51,953 nucleotides of DNA from Synergistaceae bacterium (GTDB taxonomy: Bacteria > Synergistota > Synergistia > Synergistales > Synergistaceae): the NCBI GenBank assembly GCA_031268885.1, contig JAIRWR010000074.1, positions 1-51,953 of the forward strand. The letters run 5' to 3'. Within the stretch, counting starts at the first letter, position 1; every line of letters begins with the position of its first letter. Both the position numbers and the translations under genes were made by a program. Of the stretch, positions 18,339 to 26,314 are shown piece after piece. The notes under the pieces are model-generated. The model was not told the DNA's origin, searched no databases, and worked only from the letters and a program-made list of their open reading frames with translations.

Positions 18339-19259
18339 ATGAAAATATCTATTCTCGGCGCCGGAGCTATGGGATGTATGATGTCCGGTTTTCTAGTAAA
18401 GCGCCACGAAGTATGTCTTGTGGACGTATGGAGAGAGCATGTGGACGAAATCAACAGAAATGGACTTCGCATACGCTTCGGCGGGGAGGTCGAGACCGTC
18501 CATCCCAAGGCGGTGACGAACCCCGATGACGCGAAGGGCGCGGATCTCGTCATAGTATTCGTAAAATCCATCCAGACGGCCGAGGCCATGGAGGGCGCTA
18601 AGGTTCTGCTGGGCGGAGATACCCTGGTGCTCTCCCTGCAGAACGGATACGGAAACGATCAGGACATCAGAAAGTTCGTGCCTGAGAAGAATATAATAAT
18701 GGGGACGACGGACAGGGCCGCGAGCGTCCTGGGCCCTGGGTTTGTCAACAACAGCGGCGGTCGCCTCATCCACATAGGCCCGCTGGGAGAGGACTCGAGC
18801 GGCGCGGAGAGAACGGCCGCCGCCTTCCGGGAGTGCGGGCTGGATACAGACGTGTACGACAGCCATGAGGTCAGCGCGATGATATGGGACAAACTGATGA
18901 TAAACTGCGCTAATAACGCCCTTGCCGCCATTCTGGATATCAACACGCCCCAACTCGCTGACGAGCCCCTGTCGGACCTCTTTAAGACGCTGCTCCGGGA
19001 ATCGGTCGAGGTAGCCCGCGCGTGCGGGCTTCCCTTCGAATACGGAGTCTACGAGGAGAAGAACTACGCGTTATTGAACTCGCTCGCGAAAGAGGCGCGG
19101 ACCTCGATGTGGCAGGATGTAAACAAGAAGCGCCGCACAGAGATAGACAGGATGAACGGAGCTATCGTCAGGCTTGGCAGGGAAAAGGGCGTTCCAACCC
19201 CATGCAGCGAAATGGTTGTCCGCTTGGTGCACGCGATCGAGAAGGGCTACGCCGCGTGA
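18339..19259 (+). CDS. Ketopantoate reductase (PanE/ApbA) family protein
   Basis: NADPH-dependent 2-oxoacid reductase family. The 306 residues begin with the Rossmann motif ISILGAGAMGCMMSGFL and contain FVKSIQTAEAM, LQNGYGND and the KLMINCANNALAAILD block with the catalytic Lys. PanE paralogues in catabolic clusters often act on other 2-oxoacids. The neighbours (RraA, SDR) favour such a role over pantothenate synthesis. Its stop overlaps the RNase HI start (GTGA). Confidence 0.86.
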   Translation: MKISILGAGAMGCMMSGFLVKRHEVCLVDVWREHVDEINRNGLRIRFGGEVETVHPKAVTNPDDAKGADLVIVFVKSIQTAEAMEGAKVLLGGDTLVLSLQNGYGNDQDIRKFVPEKNIIMGTTDRAASVLGPGFVNNSGGRLIHIGPLGEDSSGAERTAAAFRECGLDTDVYDSHEVSAMIWDKLMINCANNALAAILDINTPQLADEPLSDLFKTLLRESVEVARACGLPFEYGVYEEKNYALLNSLAKEARTSMWQDVNKKRRTEIDRMNGAIVRLGREKGVPTPCSEMVVRLVHAIEKGYAA

Positions 19260-19648
19260 TCGGTTATTTTGACGGCGCGTCAAGAGGCAATCCCGGCGAA
19301 GCCGGGGCAGGGGCGTGTCTGGTGGATGATTCTGGAGACGTGGTGTGGAGGTGCGCGGAATATCTCGGCAGAAAGACCAACAACGAAGCCGAATATAGCG
19401 CTCTGCTCCGCCTGTTGGTTCACGCGCGCGAACTGGGAATCCGAGAGCTTGAGGCGCGCGGCGACAGCAAGCTTGTGATCAGTCAGCTTAAGCGGGAGTG
19501 GAAGATAAACAAGCCGTGGCTGCGGGATTTAGCGGCGCAGGCATGGGAGATAATGAGCGACATGAATGTCGATCTTGTCTGGGTGCCTCGGGAGAGCAAC
19601 AAGATCGCCGACGCGCTCTCCAATAAAGGGATTGACGAGAAACCATAA
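19256..19648 (+). CDS. rnhA: Ribonuclease HI
   Basis: Cleaves the RNA strand of RNA-DNA hybrids. The 130 residues run from VIGYFDGASRGNPGEAG to IDEKP and show the acidic catalytic set: D in YFDGAS, E in NNEAEYSALL, D in GDSKLVISQL and D in KIADALSN. The start is the GTG at 19256, overlapping the previous stop by four bases. The in-frame open region upstream of it is a shadow of the PanE-like gene. Confidence 0.9.
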   Translation: MIGYFDGASRGNPGEAGAGACLVDDSGDVVWRCAEYLGRKTNNEAEYSALLRLLVHARELGIRELEARGDSKLVISQLKREWKINKPWLRDLAAQAWEIMSDMNVDLVWVPRESNKIADALSNKGIDEKP

Positions 19649-19734
19649 AGCAAGCCAACGGCGGCTGATTCGCTTGAAGAATCGCGTGTACGGCGGAATA
19701 ATGAAGGTTACTTCACGAGCGGTACCTTGTCATT

Positions 19735-20220
19735 TTACATGCCCGTTATCATTATAATTCCGTCGGATCCGCTCTTCTTGAGGAGTTCGGATACCGACAT
19801 GCCGGATGTGGGATGTATCCAGTCCGGGGCGATCTCCGAGAGGGGCAGCAGGACAAATGGCCTCTCATGCATATACTGGTGAGGGATGATCAGGTCGGGC
19901 TCATTCATCTGAATATCGTCGAAGAGCAGGATATCAAGATCTATCTCCCTCGGTCCCCACTTGCCCCTCTTGAGGCGTCCCATGTCGTTCTCTATCTCTT
20001 TGAGCTTTGAGAGAAGGCCCGCCGGATTCATATCTGCCTCGGCGATGACGCAGGCATTGAGAAACCTTGGCTGCAGAGCAACCCCCCATGGGGGCGTCTC
20101 GAATACGCCGCTCGCCGCCGTCAGCGCTCCGACTCGCTCGCCGACCATCGACGCGGCCGTTCTGATGTTCGCGAGCCTGTCTCCCTTGTTAGAACCAAGC
20201 CCGATAGCCGCTCTGTTCAT
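19735..20220 (-). CDS. folK: FolK, 2-amino-4-hydroxy-6-hydroxymethyldihydropteridine pyrophosphokinase
   Basis: Transfers pyrophosphate from ATP to the pterin precursor of folate. The 161 residues start AAIGLGSNKGDRLANIRTA and include PRFLNACV and the signature KWGPREIDLDILLFDD. It overlaps folP by four bases and is the last gene of this minus-strand run. Confidence 0.95.
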   Translation of the reverse strand: MNRAAIGLGSNKGDRLANIRTAASMVGERVGALTAASGVFETPPWGVALQPRFLNACVIAEADMNPAGLLSKLKEIENDMGRLKRGKWGPREIDLDILLFDDIQMNEPDLIIPHQYMHERPFVLLPLSEIAPDWIHPTSGMSVSELLKKSGSDGIIMITGM

Positions 20221-21116
20221 TGTGGCGAGCGCCTCCTCACCGCGCCGGCCATAAGGACGGCGCGTCTGTTTTCCAATACGTCGTGCGCGCGCACGATCTC
20301 CACGCCGCGGTCCGCGCAGATCGCCGATATCGCGAGAGTGCCCTCAATGCGGTCCGCGGGGTCTGGCTGTTCTAGAATGTGCCCGATAAAGCTCTTTCTC
20401 GACGCTCCGACGAGGATGGGGAGGCCCAACCGCTTCAGCTCGCCGATATTCGCCATTATGTCCAGGTTGTCCTCGGGCCTCTTTCCAAAGCCGATGCCGG
20501 GGTCGATTATGATCCTGTCCCTGGCGACGCCAGCGCCGCTTATCATCTCTATCCTCTCAGAAAAAAAGGAGAGGAGTTCGCTCATAATGTCATCTCCGTC
20601 ATTCTTTCCCAAGCGCTCGGAGGGCCCCCAGTGACCGTCTCCGGGGTGTGTCAGGACATAGGCGGCCCCGGATTCTGTAAGCAGGCGCAGCATGTTCTCC
20701 CTCTCGTCCGGGAGGCCGAGTCCAGAAACGTCGTTTACGATATCAGCGCCCGCCTCTATCGACGCCGAAGCTACAGCGGATTTGCGGGTATCGGCCGAGA
20801 TCGGCATATCCGGCAAGGCCTTCCGTACCGATTTTATCGCCGGTATCAGAACTTCGAGTTCGAACCTCTCGTCCAGCCCGCTCGATCCCGGTCTCGTCGA
20901 TTCGGCCCCTATGTCTATGATGTCCGCGCCATCACGCGCCATCTGGAGCGCGCGGAGCGCGGCGGCCTCCGCGCCGCGAACCCTGCTGCCGGAGTAGAAT
21001 GAATCGTCATTTATGTTTAGAATACCCATAATCAGCGTCCTGCCGGACGCCGGGGAGGACGGTCCAAAGAACAGAGTCCGCCCGTCAAAGAGCGCTAAAT
21101 TTTCCGATGATCGCAT
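20217..21116 (-). CDS. folP: FolP, dihydropteroate synthase
   Basis: Joins the pterin pyrophosphate to p-aminobenzoate. The 299 residues show the two DHPS signatures MGILNINDDSFYSGSR and DIIDIGAESTRPGSS, then IIIDPGIGFGKRPEDN and LVGASRKSFIG. Its stop overlaps the folK start, so both steps of pterin coupling are translated together. Confidence 0.95.
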   Translation of the reverse strand: MRSSENLALFDGRTLFFGPSSPASGRTLIMGILNINDDSFYSGSRVRGAEAAALRALQMARDGADIIDIGAESTRPGSSGLDERFELEVLIPAIKSVRKALPDMPISADTRKSAVASASIEAGADIVNDVSGLGLPDERENMLRLLTESGAAYVLTHPGDGHWGPSERLGKNDGDDIMSELLSFFSERIEMISGAGVARDRIIIDPGIGFGKRPEDNLDIMANIGELKRLGLPILVGASRKSFIGHILEQPDPADRIEGTLAISAICADRGVEIVRAHDVLENRRAVLMAGAVRRRSPQ

Positions 21117-21182
21117 ATCCCGATGTCACCCCTCCGACAAGTTTATGGAAGCGCTGATTCGGCCCGCCAGGCGAGGCCGCCG

Positions 21183-22373
21183 TCAGACCGCCGATCTTAT
21201 CGCCGCCGCGGCTTTATCCGCGGCCCGCTTCGCGTCTTCCGCGGTCCACCCCATCTTCATGGCTATCGAGATACACCTGGACATGAGGGCGTCGGATTTG
21301 AACAGGACTTTTGAATAATCCTTCATTCCCCTCAGTACTTCGCCGCTCTGTGGATTTGCGAACTTCCGGTCTTTGAAGTGGTCCCATTTGCGTATGTAGT
21401 GCCAGTTGTTGTCGAACCAGTAAAATACGCCCTCGACTCCGGCATCCTTCATGGCCTTAGCCGCCCTCGCGGTCATTGCCTCCTCGGGCAGAAAGAACGT
21501 CAGAAACGTCGCGCAGTCGCCATCCGGATCAGGAATTCTCCTGAACGACACCTCCGGTATCGAGCATATGGCATCTTTGAAGATCTTCTTATTTATCCTG
21601 TGTATCGTTACGAAACGATCGGTCTTCGCTATCTGGGCGCAACCTATCGCGGCGTGCAGCTCCGAGATCCGGAAGTTATATCCTGGAAACGCGTGCTCCT
21701 CCAGCCCCCTGTCGCTGTTTTTATGATCGTGTCCGTGGTCGTGATACATGCCGGCACGCTCGTAGATATCGTCGTTGTCGGTCACGATAGCGCCGCCCTC
21801 TCCGCACGTGACCATCTTGTTGAAGTCGAATGAATAGCAGCCGGCATCTCCGATCGCTCCGAGCGCGCGTCCCCTGTAGGAGGCTCCGAATGCCTGACAC
21901 GCGTCCTCCAGCAGAAACAGGCCCTTCTCCCGGCACAATCTCTCTAACGCGCCGATGTCCGCCATGGAACCGCACATATGCACCGGCATTACAACTTTCG
22001 TCCTCTCGGTGACCGCTTCGCGGGCCGATTCGGGACAGAGACACAGCGTGTCATCCACCTCCGCCAGCACGGGAGTCGCGCCAGCCGCTATTATCGATTC
22101 GAAGCTCGCCACAAATGTGAACGGAGGCATTATAACCTCATCGCCGGCTCCCACACCCAGAGCCGCGAGCGCGGTGGTCAGCGCGGCGGTCCCGTCGGCG
22201 AGGAGCAGCGCGTGTTTTGCCCCTGTCCTACGGCATATAGCCTCCTCCATCTCCCTGGACTTCCACTGTCCCTTCCGTTTGGCGTCGAATCCGTATCTCA
22301 TTAAGACCCCGGTCCGCATCACATCATCGACCTGGTTCCTCTCGTTCTCGTCAAACATCTCCCAGCCGGGCAT
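21183..22373 (-). CDS. kdnA: KdnA-like 8-amino-3,8-dideoxy-octulosonate transaminase (DegT family)
   Basis: PLP-dependent sugar aminotransferase. The 396 residues begin PGWEMFDENERNQVDDVM and contain LLADGTAALTTALAALG, PVHMCGSMADI, EDACQAFGASY, the Schiff-base Lys in SFDFNKMVTCGEGG and the characteristic HDHGHDHKNSDRG. These match Shewanella KdnA, which makes 8-amino-Kdo from the 8-oxo sugar, better than the usual ArnB or WecE types. The neighbour kdsB supports this. The oxidase KdnB is not in the window. Confidence 0.82.
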   Translation of the reverse strand: MPGWEMFDENERNQVDDVMRTGVLMRYGFDAKRKGQWKSREMEEAICRRTGAKHALLLADGTAALTTALAALGVGAGDEVIMPPFTFVASFESIIAAGATPVLAEVDDTLCLCPESAREAVTERTKVVMPVHMCGSMADIGALERLCREKGLFLLEDACQAFGASYRGRALGAIGDAGCYSFDFNKMVTCGEGGAIVTDNDDIYERAGMYHDHGHDHKNSDRGLEEHAFPGYNFRISELHAAIGCAQIAKTDRFVTIHRINKKIFKDAICSIPEVSFRRIPDPDGDCATFLTFFLPEEAMTARAAKAMKDAGVEGVFYWFDNNWHYIRKWDHFKDRKFANPQSGEVLRGMKDYSKVLFKSDALMSRCISIAMKMGWTAEDAKRAADKAAAAIRSAV

Positions 22374-22449
22374 CGCGTATCATCCTCTCCTCGGTTATAT
22401 AAAGACTGACGGCTATAAAGCCAATCCGCGGCGGCATCCAGACTCGCGG

Positions 22450-23187
22450 TCAGCCGCGGCGTCCCCTCATATACTCCTCGAACATCCTCGCGTCCTCTGG
22501 AGTATCTATCTCGATGCTGTCCGTCTCGGTCTCTATGCATCTTATAACTTCGCCGTGTTCCAGCAATCTCAGCATCTCGAGGCTTTCAGATATCTCAAGC
22601 GGTGTCTGGGGCAGCGCCGCGAACCGAAACAGCGCCTCGCGCCTCCAGGCATATGGACCTATATGTTTGAAACACGCCGCCGCTGAACCTCGCGCGAACG
22701 GTATCGGCGCCCTGCTGAAGTACAGCGCGTTATGATTGAGGCCGAATACCACCTTGACTATCGAGTCGCGCGCCGCCTCATCCTGGTCCTCTATCTTCTT
22801 GGCCAGCAGGGCAAGCCCTATGTCAGAGTCGGATGCGAGCGCGTCTATCATCGGGCCGGTCACTCCGGCGTCCACCATCGGATCGTCGCACTGCACCCCG
22901 AGTACAAAGCGCGATGGGATCTTCTCCGCCACATATGCCACTCGGTCTGTGCCGGTTGGCAGGCTGGGCGGCGTCATCATAGCCTCTCCGCCGGCCGACT
23001 CCACGATGGAGACCACCCTATCGTCGTCCGCCGCAACGATCACCCTGTCAATTCTGCCGCTCTTCCTGACCCCATCCAGAACCCAGAGCACCAGTTCTCT
23101 GCCGAGGAGCTTAAAGAGCGGTTTCGCGCGAAGCCTCTGACTGCCAAGCCTGGCGGGGATTACCGCGAGCGTCTCTATGGTTGTCAT
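22450..23187 (-). CDS. kdsB: 3-deoxy-manno-octulosonate cytidylyltransferase (CMP-Kdo or CMP-8-amino-Kdo synthetase)
   Basis: Activates Kdo-type sugars with CTP for lipid A-core assembly. The 245 residues begin AVIPARLGSQRLRAKPL and contain TGTDRVAYV, LGVQCDDPMVD, LYFSRAPIPFARG and HIGPYAWRREAL, all typical of KdsB. It is 76 bases upstream of the KdnA-like gene, so it may prefer the 8-amino sugar. This gene indicates an LPS-type outer membrane. Confidence 0.93.
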   Translation of the reverse strand: MTTIETLAVIPARLGSQRLRAKPLFKLLGRELVLWVLDGVRKSGRIDRVIVAADDDRVVSIVESAGGEAMMTPPSLPTGTDRVAYVAEKIPSRFVLGVQCDDPMVDAGVTGPMIDALASDSDIGLALLAKKIEDQDEAARDSIVKVVFGLNHNALYFSRAPIPFARGSAAACFKHIGPYAWRREALFRFAALPQTPLEISESLEMLRLLEHGEVIRCIETETDSIEIDTPEDARMFEEYMRGRRG

Positions 23188-23393
23188 GGCGCGAACTCCT
23201 CTGGATAAGACTCTATCGATTTAATGATCCCGTCATCCTCCCTCACAGCGAGAAATCCGTATAGACGTTCGTCTCCTTTGAATATTCTCCCTGTATACTC
23301 AATGGATTTCTCATAAGTATCGGCAGATCGTATAACTTCCTCGGGGGGTGTACACTTCTGTGGGCGCGTCAAGGCACAAGCCCTCTTATGCAT
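23184..23393 (-). CDS. Small unknown protein between histidine kinase and kdsB
   Basis: A 69-residue ORF that starts inside the 3' end of the kinase gene (25-base overlap) and ends in a four-base overlap with kdsB. GAGGG lies four bases before the ATG. The C-terminal half (TGRIFKGDERLYGFLAVRED and IKSIESYPEEFAP) reads like a folded small domain. I do not recognise it. The double overlap suggests translational coupling. Confidence 0.5.
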   Translation of the reverse strand: MHKRACALTRPQKCTPPEEVIRSADTYEKSIEYTGRIFKGDERLYGFLAVREDDGIIKSIESYPEEFAP

Positions 23394-24736
23394 GTGCCCT
23401 CGCCGGGGTAGGAGATGATCTTCAGCCGTCCGCCCACGAGTGTCAATCGCTCCTCCATGTTCGAAAGGCCCCTGTGCCCCTCTGCCCTGAGATCGGCGGT
23501 CCCTCCGTTGGTCATGTCAAATCCGTGCCCGTCGTCTTGAACACACAGCTCTATGCCATTTTCGTCGCGCTTGACGTCCACCCATATATGCTGCGCCTCT
23601 CCGTGACGAACGGAATTCGTCACCGACTCCTGCACTACCCTGAAGAAAGCGAGCGTGATCGCCTCCGGCAGCTCCAGCCCCTCTTCTATATCCAGGAAGA
23701 CTCGGACTCCGTACTGAACGGACTGGCGCTCCGTGAGCTCGGTCAGCGCCTGCTCCAAGCCCAGCTCAAGCCATGGGGGATTCAAAAAATCACACAGGCC
23801 GCGCAGCTCCTTCACGCTGACGTGGGCTATCTTTTCCGCGAGGTCCAGTTCGCTGTTCATCTCCTCCCTGGAGTTATCCTGGCTCCTGGCGAGGCGTATC
23901 CGCTGGATGAGCGCGGTGACATCCTGAAGCGGGCCATCATGAATCTCCCTCGATATCTTTGTCCGCTCGGTCTCCTGGACGCCAACCATGTCCCTCATGC
24001 ACGAGCGGATTATGGAGACGCGCCTCATCGCGTCCTTTGCCACCCTGACGAATGTAAGGCGCAGGCGCCTCAGCTCTTGAATGGCTATCGGGCCCTCCTC
24101 AGGCGGGATCTCCTCCCCCCACTTCAGCACCGAGACCTCGCTCTCCAGCTCGCGGAGAGGGGTTATCACCCTCTGCCAGAGGTGCCATACTGACATGGCG
24201 CTCCATAGGCCGGCGCTTCCCATCAGTATCGGCCACAGATAGATCGCCCTCTTGGTGAAACCGGGAAGATCGTGCCATGAAACAGCGCCTATGACCGAGT
24301 AATCTCCCTGATATGAAGGGTATACGGCCACAGTGAAGAATTCGCCGCTGTCATCATACATCTCCTTTGCGCTGCCCATGGGAAAGAACTCCCCCGAACT
24401 GATGAAAAGGCTTCGGAGTTTGTCTGGGCCAAAGATGGGGACGTTATTCTTGTCGGTTACGGCGAGCAGCCCTGGCATTCGGCCGAGCCCAAGATAGGTA
24501 TAAAATCCTGGTCTCCAGTCATGATTCGAGTGCGGAGGCATATGAGCCATCGATTCGGATCGGCTCATGTCTATGGTATGCGCCGCGTATTCTGTCAGGT
24601 TTTCGACGTAGGATCTCACCACAGCCTTTACGCCGATCTGAGAGTACACAAGATCCATTGCCGCTAAAGCCATTATCCCGAACGGCGGCAGAAATATAGA
24701 TAGAGCGAGAAAAAAAGCGTGGCGTTTTCGTCTCAT
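23369..24736 (-). CDS. Membrane sensor histidine kinase, NarL/DegS type
   Basis: Kinase with two transmembrane helices (near residues 8-30 and 170-190 from this start) around an extracytoplasmic sensor domain of about 140 residues. A HAMP-like linker, a HisKA_3 dimerisation domain with the phospho-acceptor in REIHDGPLQDV, and an HATPase domain with the N-box VVQESVTNSVRHG follow. I start it at ATG 24736 because GGAGGAGG lies seven bases upstream. A longer start at 24790 lacks this. The response regulator is 113 bases upstream. Confidence 0.9.
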   Translation of the reverse strand: MRRKRHAFFLALSIFLPPFGIMALAAMDLVYSQIGVKAVVRSYVENLTEYAAHTIDMSRSESMAHMPPHSNHDWRPGFYTYLGLGRMPGLLAVTDKNNVPIFGPDKLRSLFISSGEFFPMGSAKEMYDDSGEFFTVAVYPSYQGDYSVIGAVSWHDLPGFTKRAIYLWPILMGSAGLWSAMSVWHLWQRVITPLRELESEVSVLKWGEEIPPEEGPIAIQELRRLRLTFVRVAKDAMRRVSIIRSCMRDMVGVQETERTKISREIHDGPLQDVTALIQRIRLARSQDNSREEMNSELDLAEKIAHVSVKELRGLCDFLNPPWLELGLEQALTELTERQSVQYGVRVFLDIEEGLELPEAITLAFFRVVQESVTNSVRHGEAQHIWVDVKRDENGIELCVQDDGHGFDMTNGGTADLRAEGHRGLSNMEERLTLVGGRLKIISYPGEGTCIRGLVP

Positions 24737-24849
24737 CGGAGCACCTCCTCCCAGCGTCGAGTGAGACGGCATTGCGCGCACACTTGCCACGACGCTCTAC
24801 AAGAGCGCCTCAGGCGGATCGCGTCGGCTGAAACTGGAATCTCAGGCCG

Positions 24850-25485
24850 CTACAGAAGCTCTTCCAGCATCACGACGCCAAACTTGAGCGCGAGCAGCAT
24901 GGACTCCGTCTTGTTGCGCGCCCCGAGCTTGTCGTAAATCGACGCAAGGTGCGTTTGAACCGTGCGCTCGCTGATAAACAACTTGGCCGCTATCTCCTTG
25001 CCAGAGAGGCCCTTTGCGGCGAGCAGAAGAACTTCGCGTTCCCTCGCCGAGATAGGCTCCGGCGGCAGCGACTCGCCAGCCTCCACAGTGCTGGCCACCT
25101 CGCTGTCGAGGTACAATCCGCCTCTCGCCACGATGCGAATGGCCCGCGCCAGGGTCTCCGCCGTCGATGACTTGAGGACGTAACCCCTCGCTCCAGCCCT
25201 GAGCGACGAGAGGACGTACTGCTGAGCGTCGTAGCTGGTGAGCATTAACGGCACCACTGGCAGTCCAAGGTCCTTGATTTTGCGCGTTATCGTGACGCCA
25301 TCGAGCCCCGGCATCCGTATGTCGAGAAGCGCTACCTGCGGTATCAGCTCCTTGATGCCGTTCCACGCGGTATCTCCGTCCGCGTATTCTCCGATTACGT
25401 TGAAATCCTCCTCCTTGGCTAGATATGCCATAAGACCAGCACGAGTCAGCGGATGATCATCCGCGAGTATCAAGTTGATGGACAT
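24850..25485 (-). CDS. NarL/LuxR-type response regulator
   Basis: DNA-binding response regulator. The receiver domain begins NLILADDHPLTRAGLMAYL, with the phospho-acceptor Asp in VALLDIRMPGLDG and Lys in YVLKSSTAETL. A C-terminal LuxR helix-turn-helix follows (SAREREVLLLAAKGLSGKEIA and SERTVQTHLASIYDKLG). The ATG at 25485 has a G-rich ribosome site nine bases upstream. The longer in-frame start at 25578 is not needed. It pairs with the kinase downstream; targets are unknown. Confidence 0.92.
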   Translation of the reverse strand: MSINLILADDHPLTRAGLMAYLAKEEDFNVIGEYADGDTAWNGIKELIPQVALLDIRMPGLDGVTITRKIKDLGLPVVPLMLTSYDAQQYVLSSLRAGARGYVLKSSTAETLARAIRIVARGGLYLDSEVASTVEAGESLPPEPISAREREVLLLAAKGLSGKEIAAKLFISERTVQTHLASIYDKLGARNKTESMLLALKFGVVMLEELL

Positions 25486-25717
25486 GAAACAAAACCCCCC
25501 TTGGATAATTTGCGGACTAAGCGGTATCACTGACCTGAAATCCGCGTCGGACGGCAGTTTACCGCCAAACCTAGGCAATCATGACCAGTCGGAGGTTCTC
25601 TCGCATCAGCAGTACAACGTATCCGCCGCGACGCTCTTTTTCGGTTATGGGGAACCGTCTTCCTAAGACATTCAGACCCAAGCGGTAGATCGGCATCTCC
25701 GGAATGTCTCGCGATCC

Positions 25718-26287
25718 CTAAGAACCAAGTCCTATCTCGCGTTCTATTGGCGCCAGGGCAGCGATTGTATTTTCTATCAGAAAATCAAGCGACTCGCCCA
25801 TCAGCGCCGCGCCGCGCTCTATGACGGATCTGTTTACGCCCTTGGCGAACGCCTTATCCTTCCATTTCTTCTTTACGGACCTCGTCTCCAGATCGCTCAG
25901 CGACTTTCCTGGCCGCACCAAGGCCACTGCCGTGACAAAGCCGGTCAGCTCATCTATCGCATAGAGAGTCTTCTCCATACGGGTCTTGGGTTCGACCCCC
26001 GAGAACTCCCAGCCGTGCGCAAGCACAGCCCGGACGAACTCTTCATCGTAACCCCGCTCGCGCAGCATCTCGCCCCCCTTGACCGGATGTCCGGCCTCCG
26101 TAGACTGAGTCGTCTCCCAATCGATGTCGTGCAGCAGGCCTACCCTCCCCCACAGCTCCTCATCCTCGCCATACAGCCTGGCAAAGTATCTCATCGCGGA
26201 TTCAACCGCCAGGGCATGTCTCAGGTACATCTCTTCCTTGTTGCGCTCCTTGAAAAATTCAAGCGACTCGTCTCGCGTGAAATTCAT
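25718..26287 (-). CDS. HD-domain phosphohydrolase-like protein
   Basis: A 189-residue HD-superfamily protein. The metal ligands are visible as H in YLRHALAVE, HD in GLLHDIDWE, H in AGHPVKGGEML and H in AVLAHGWEF. DELTGFVTAVALVRP follows. Family members hydrolyse phosphate esters of nucleotides; the substrate is not predicted here. It starts 27 bases after the gyrB stop on the same strand. Confidence 0.85.
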   Translation of the reverse strand: MNFTRDESLEFFKERNKEEMYLRHALAVESAMRYFARLYGEDEELWGRVGLLHDIDWETTQSTEAGHPVKGGEMLRERGYDEEFVRAVLAHGWEFSGVEPKTRMEKTLYAIDELTGFVTAVALVRPGKSLSDLETRSVKKKWKDKAFAKGVNRSVIERGAALMGESLDFLIENTIAALAPIEREIGLGS

Positions 26288-26314
26288 ATCTACCGGCAGT
26301 CCTCCATTCTATCG

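Noticed and set aside
19022-19255. Upstream extension of RNase HI
   Set aside because: The extension lies inside the PanE-like gene in another frame; the true start is the GTG at 19256.
23348-24193. Plus-strand ORF of 281 codons
   Set aside because: Antisense to the histidine kinase, no family resemblance.
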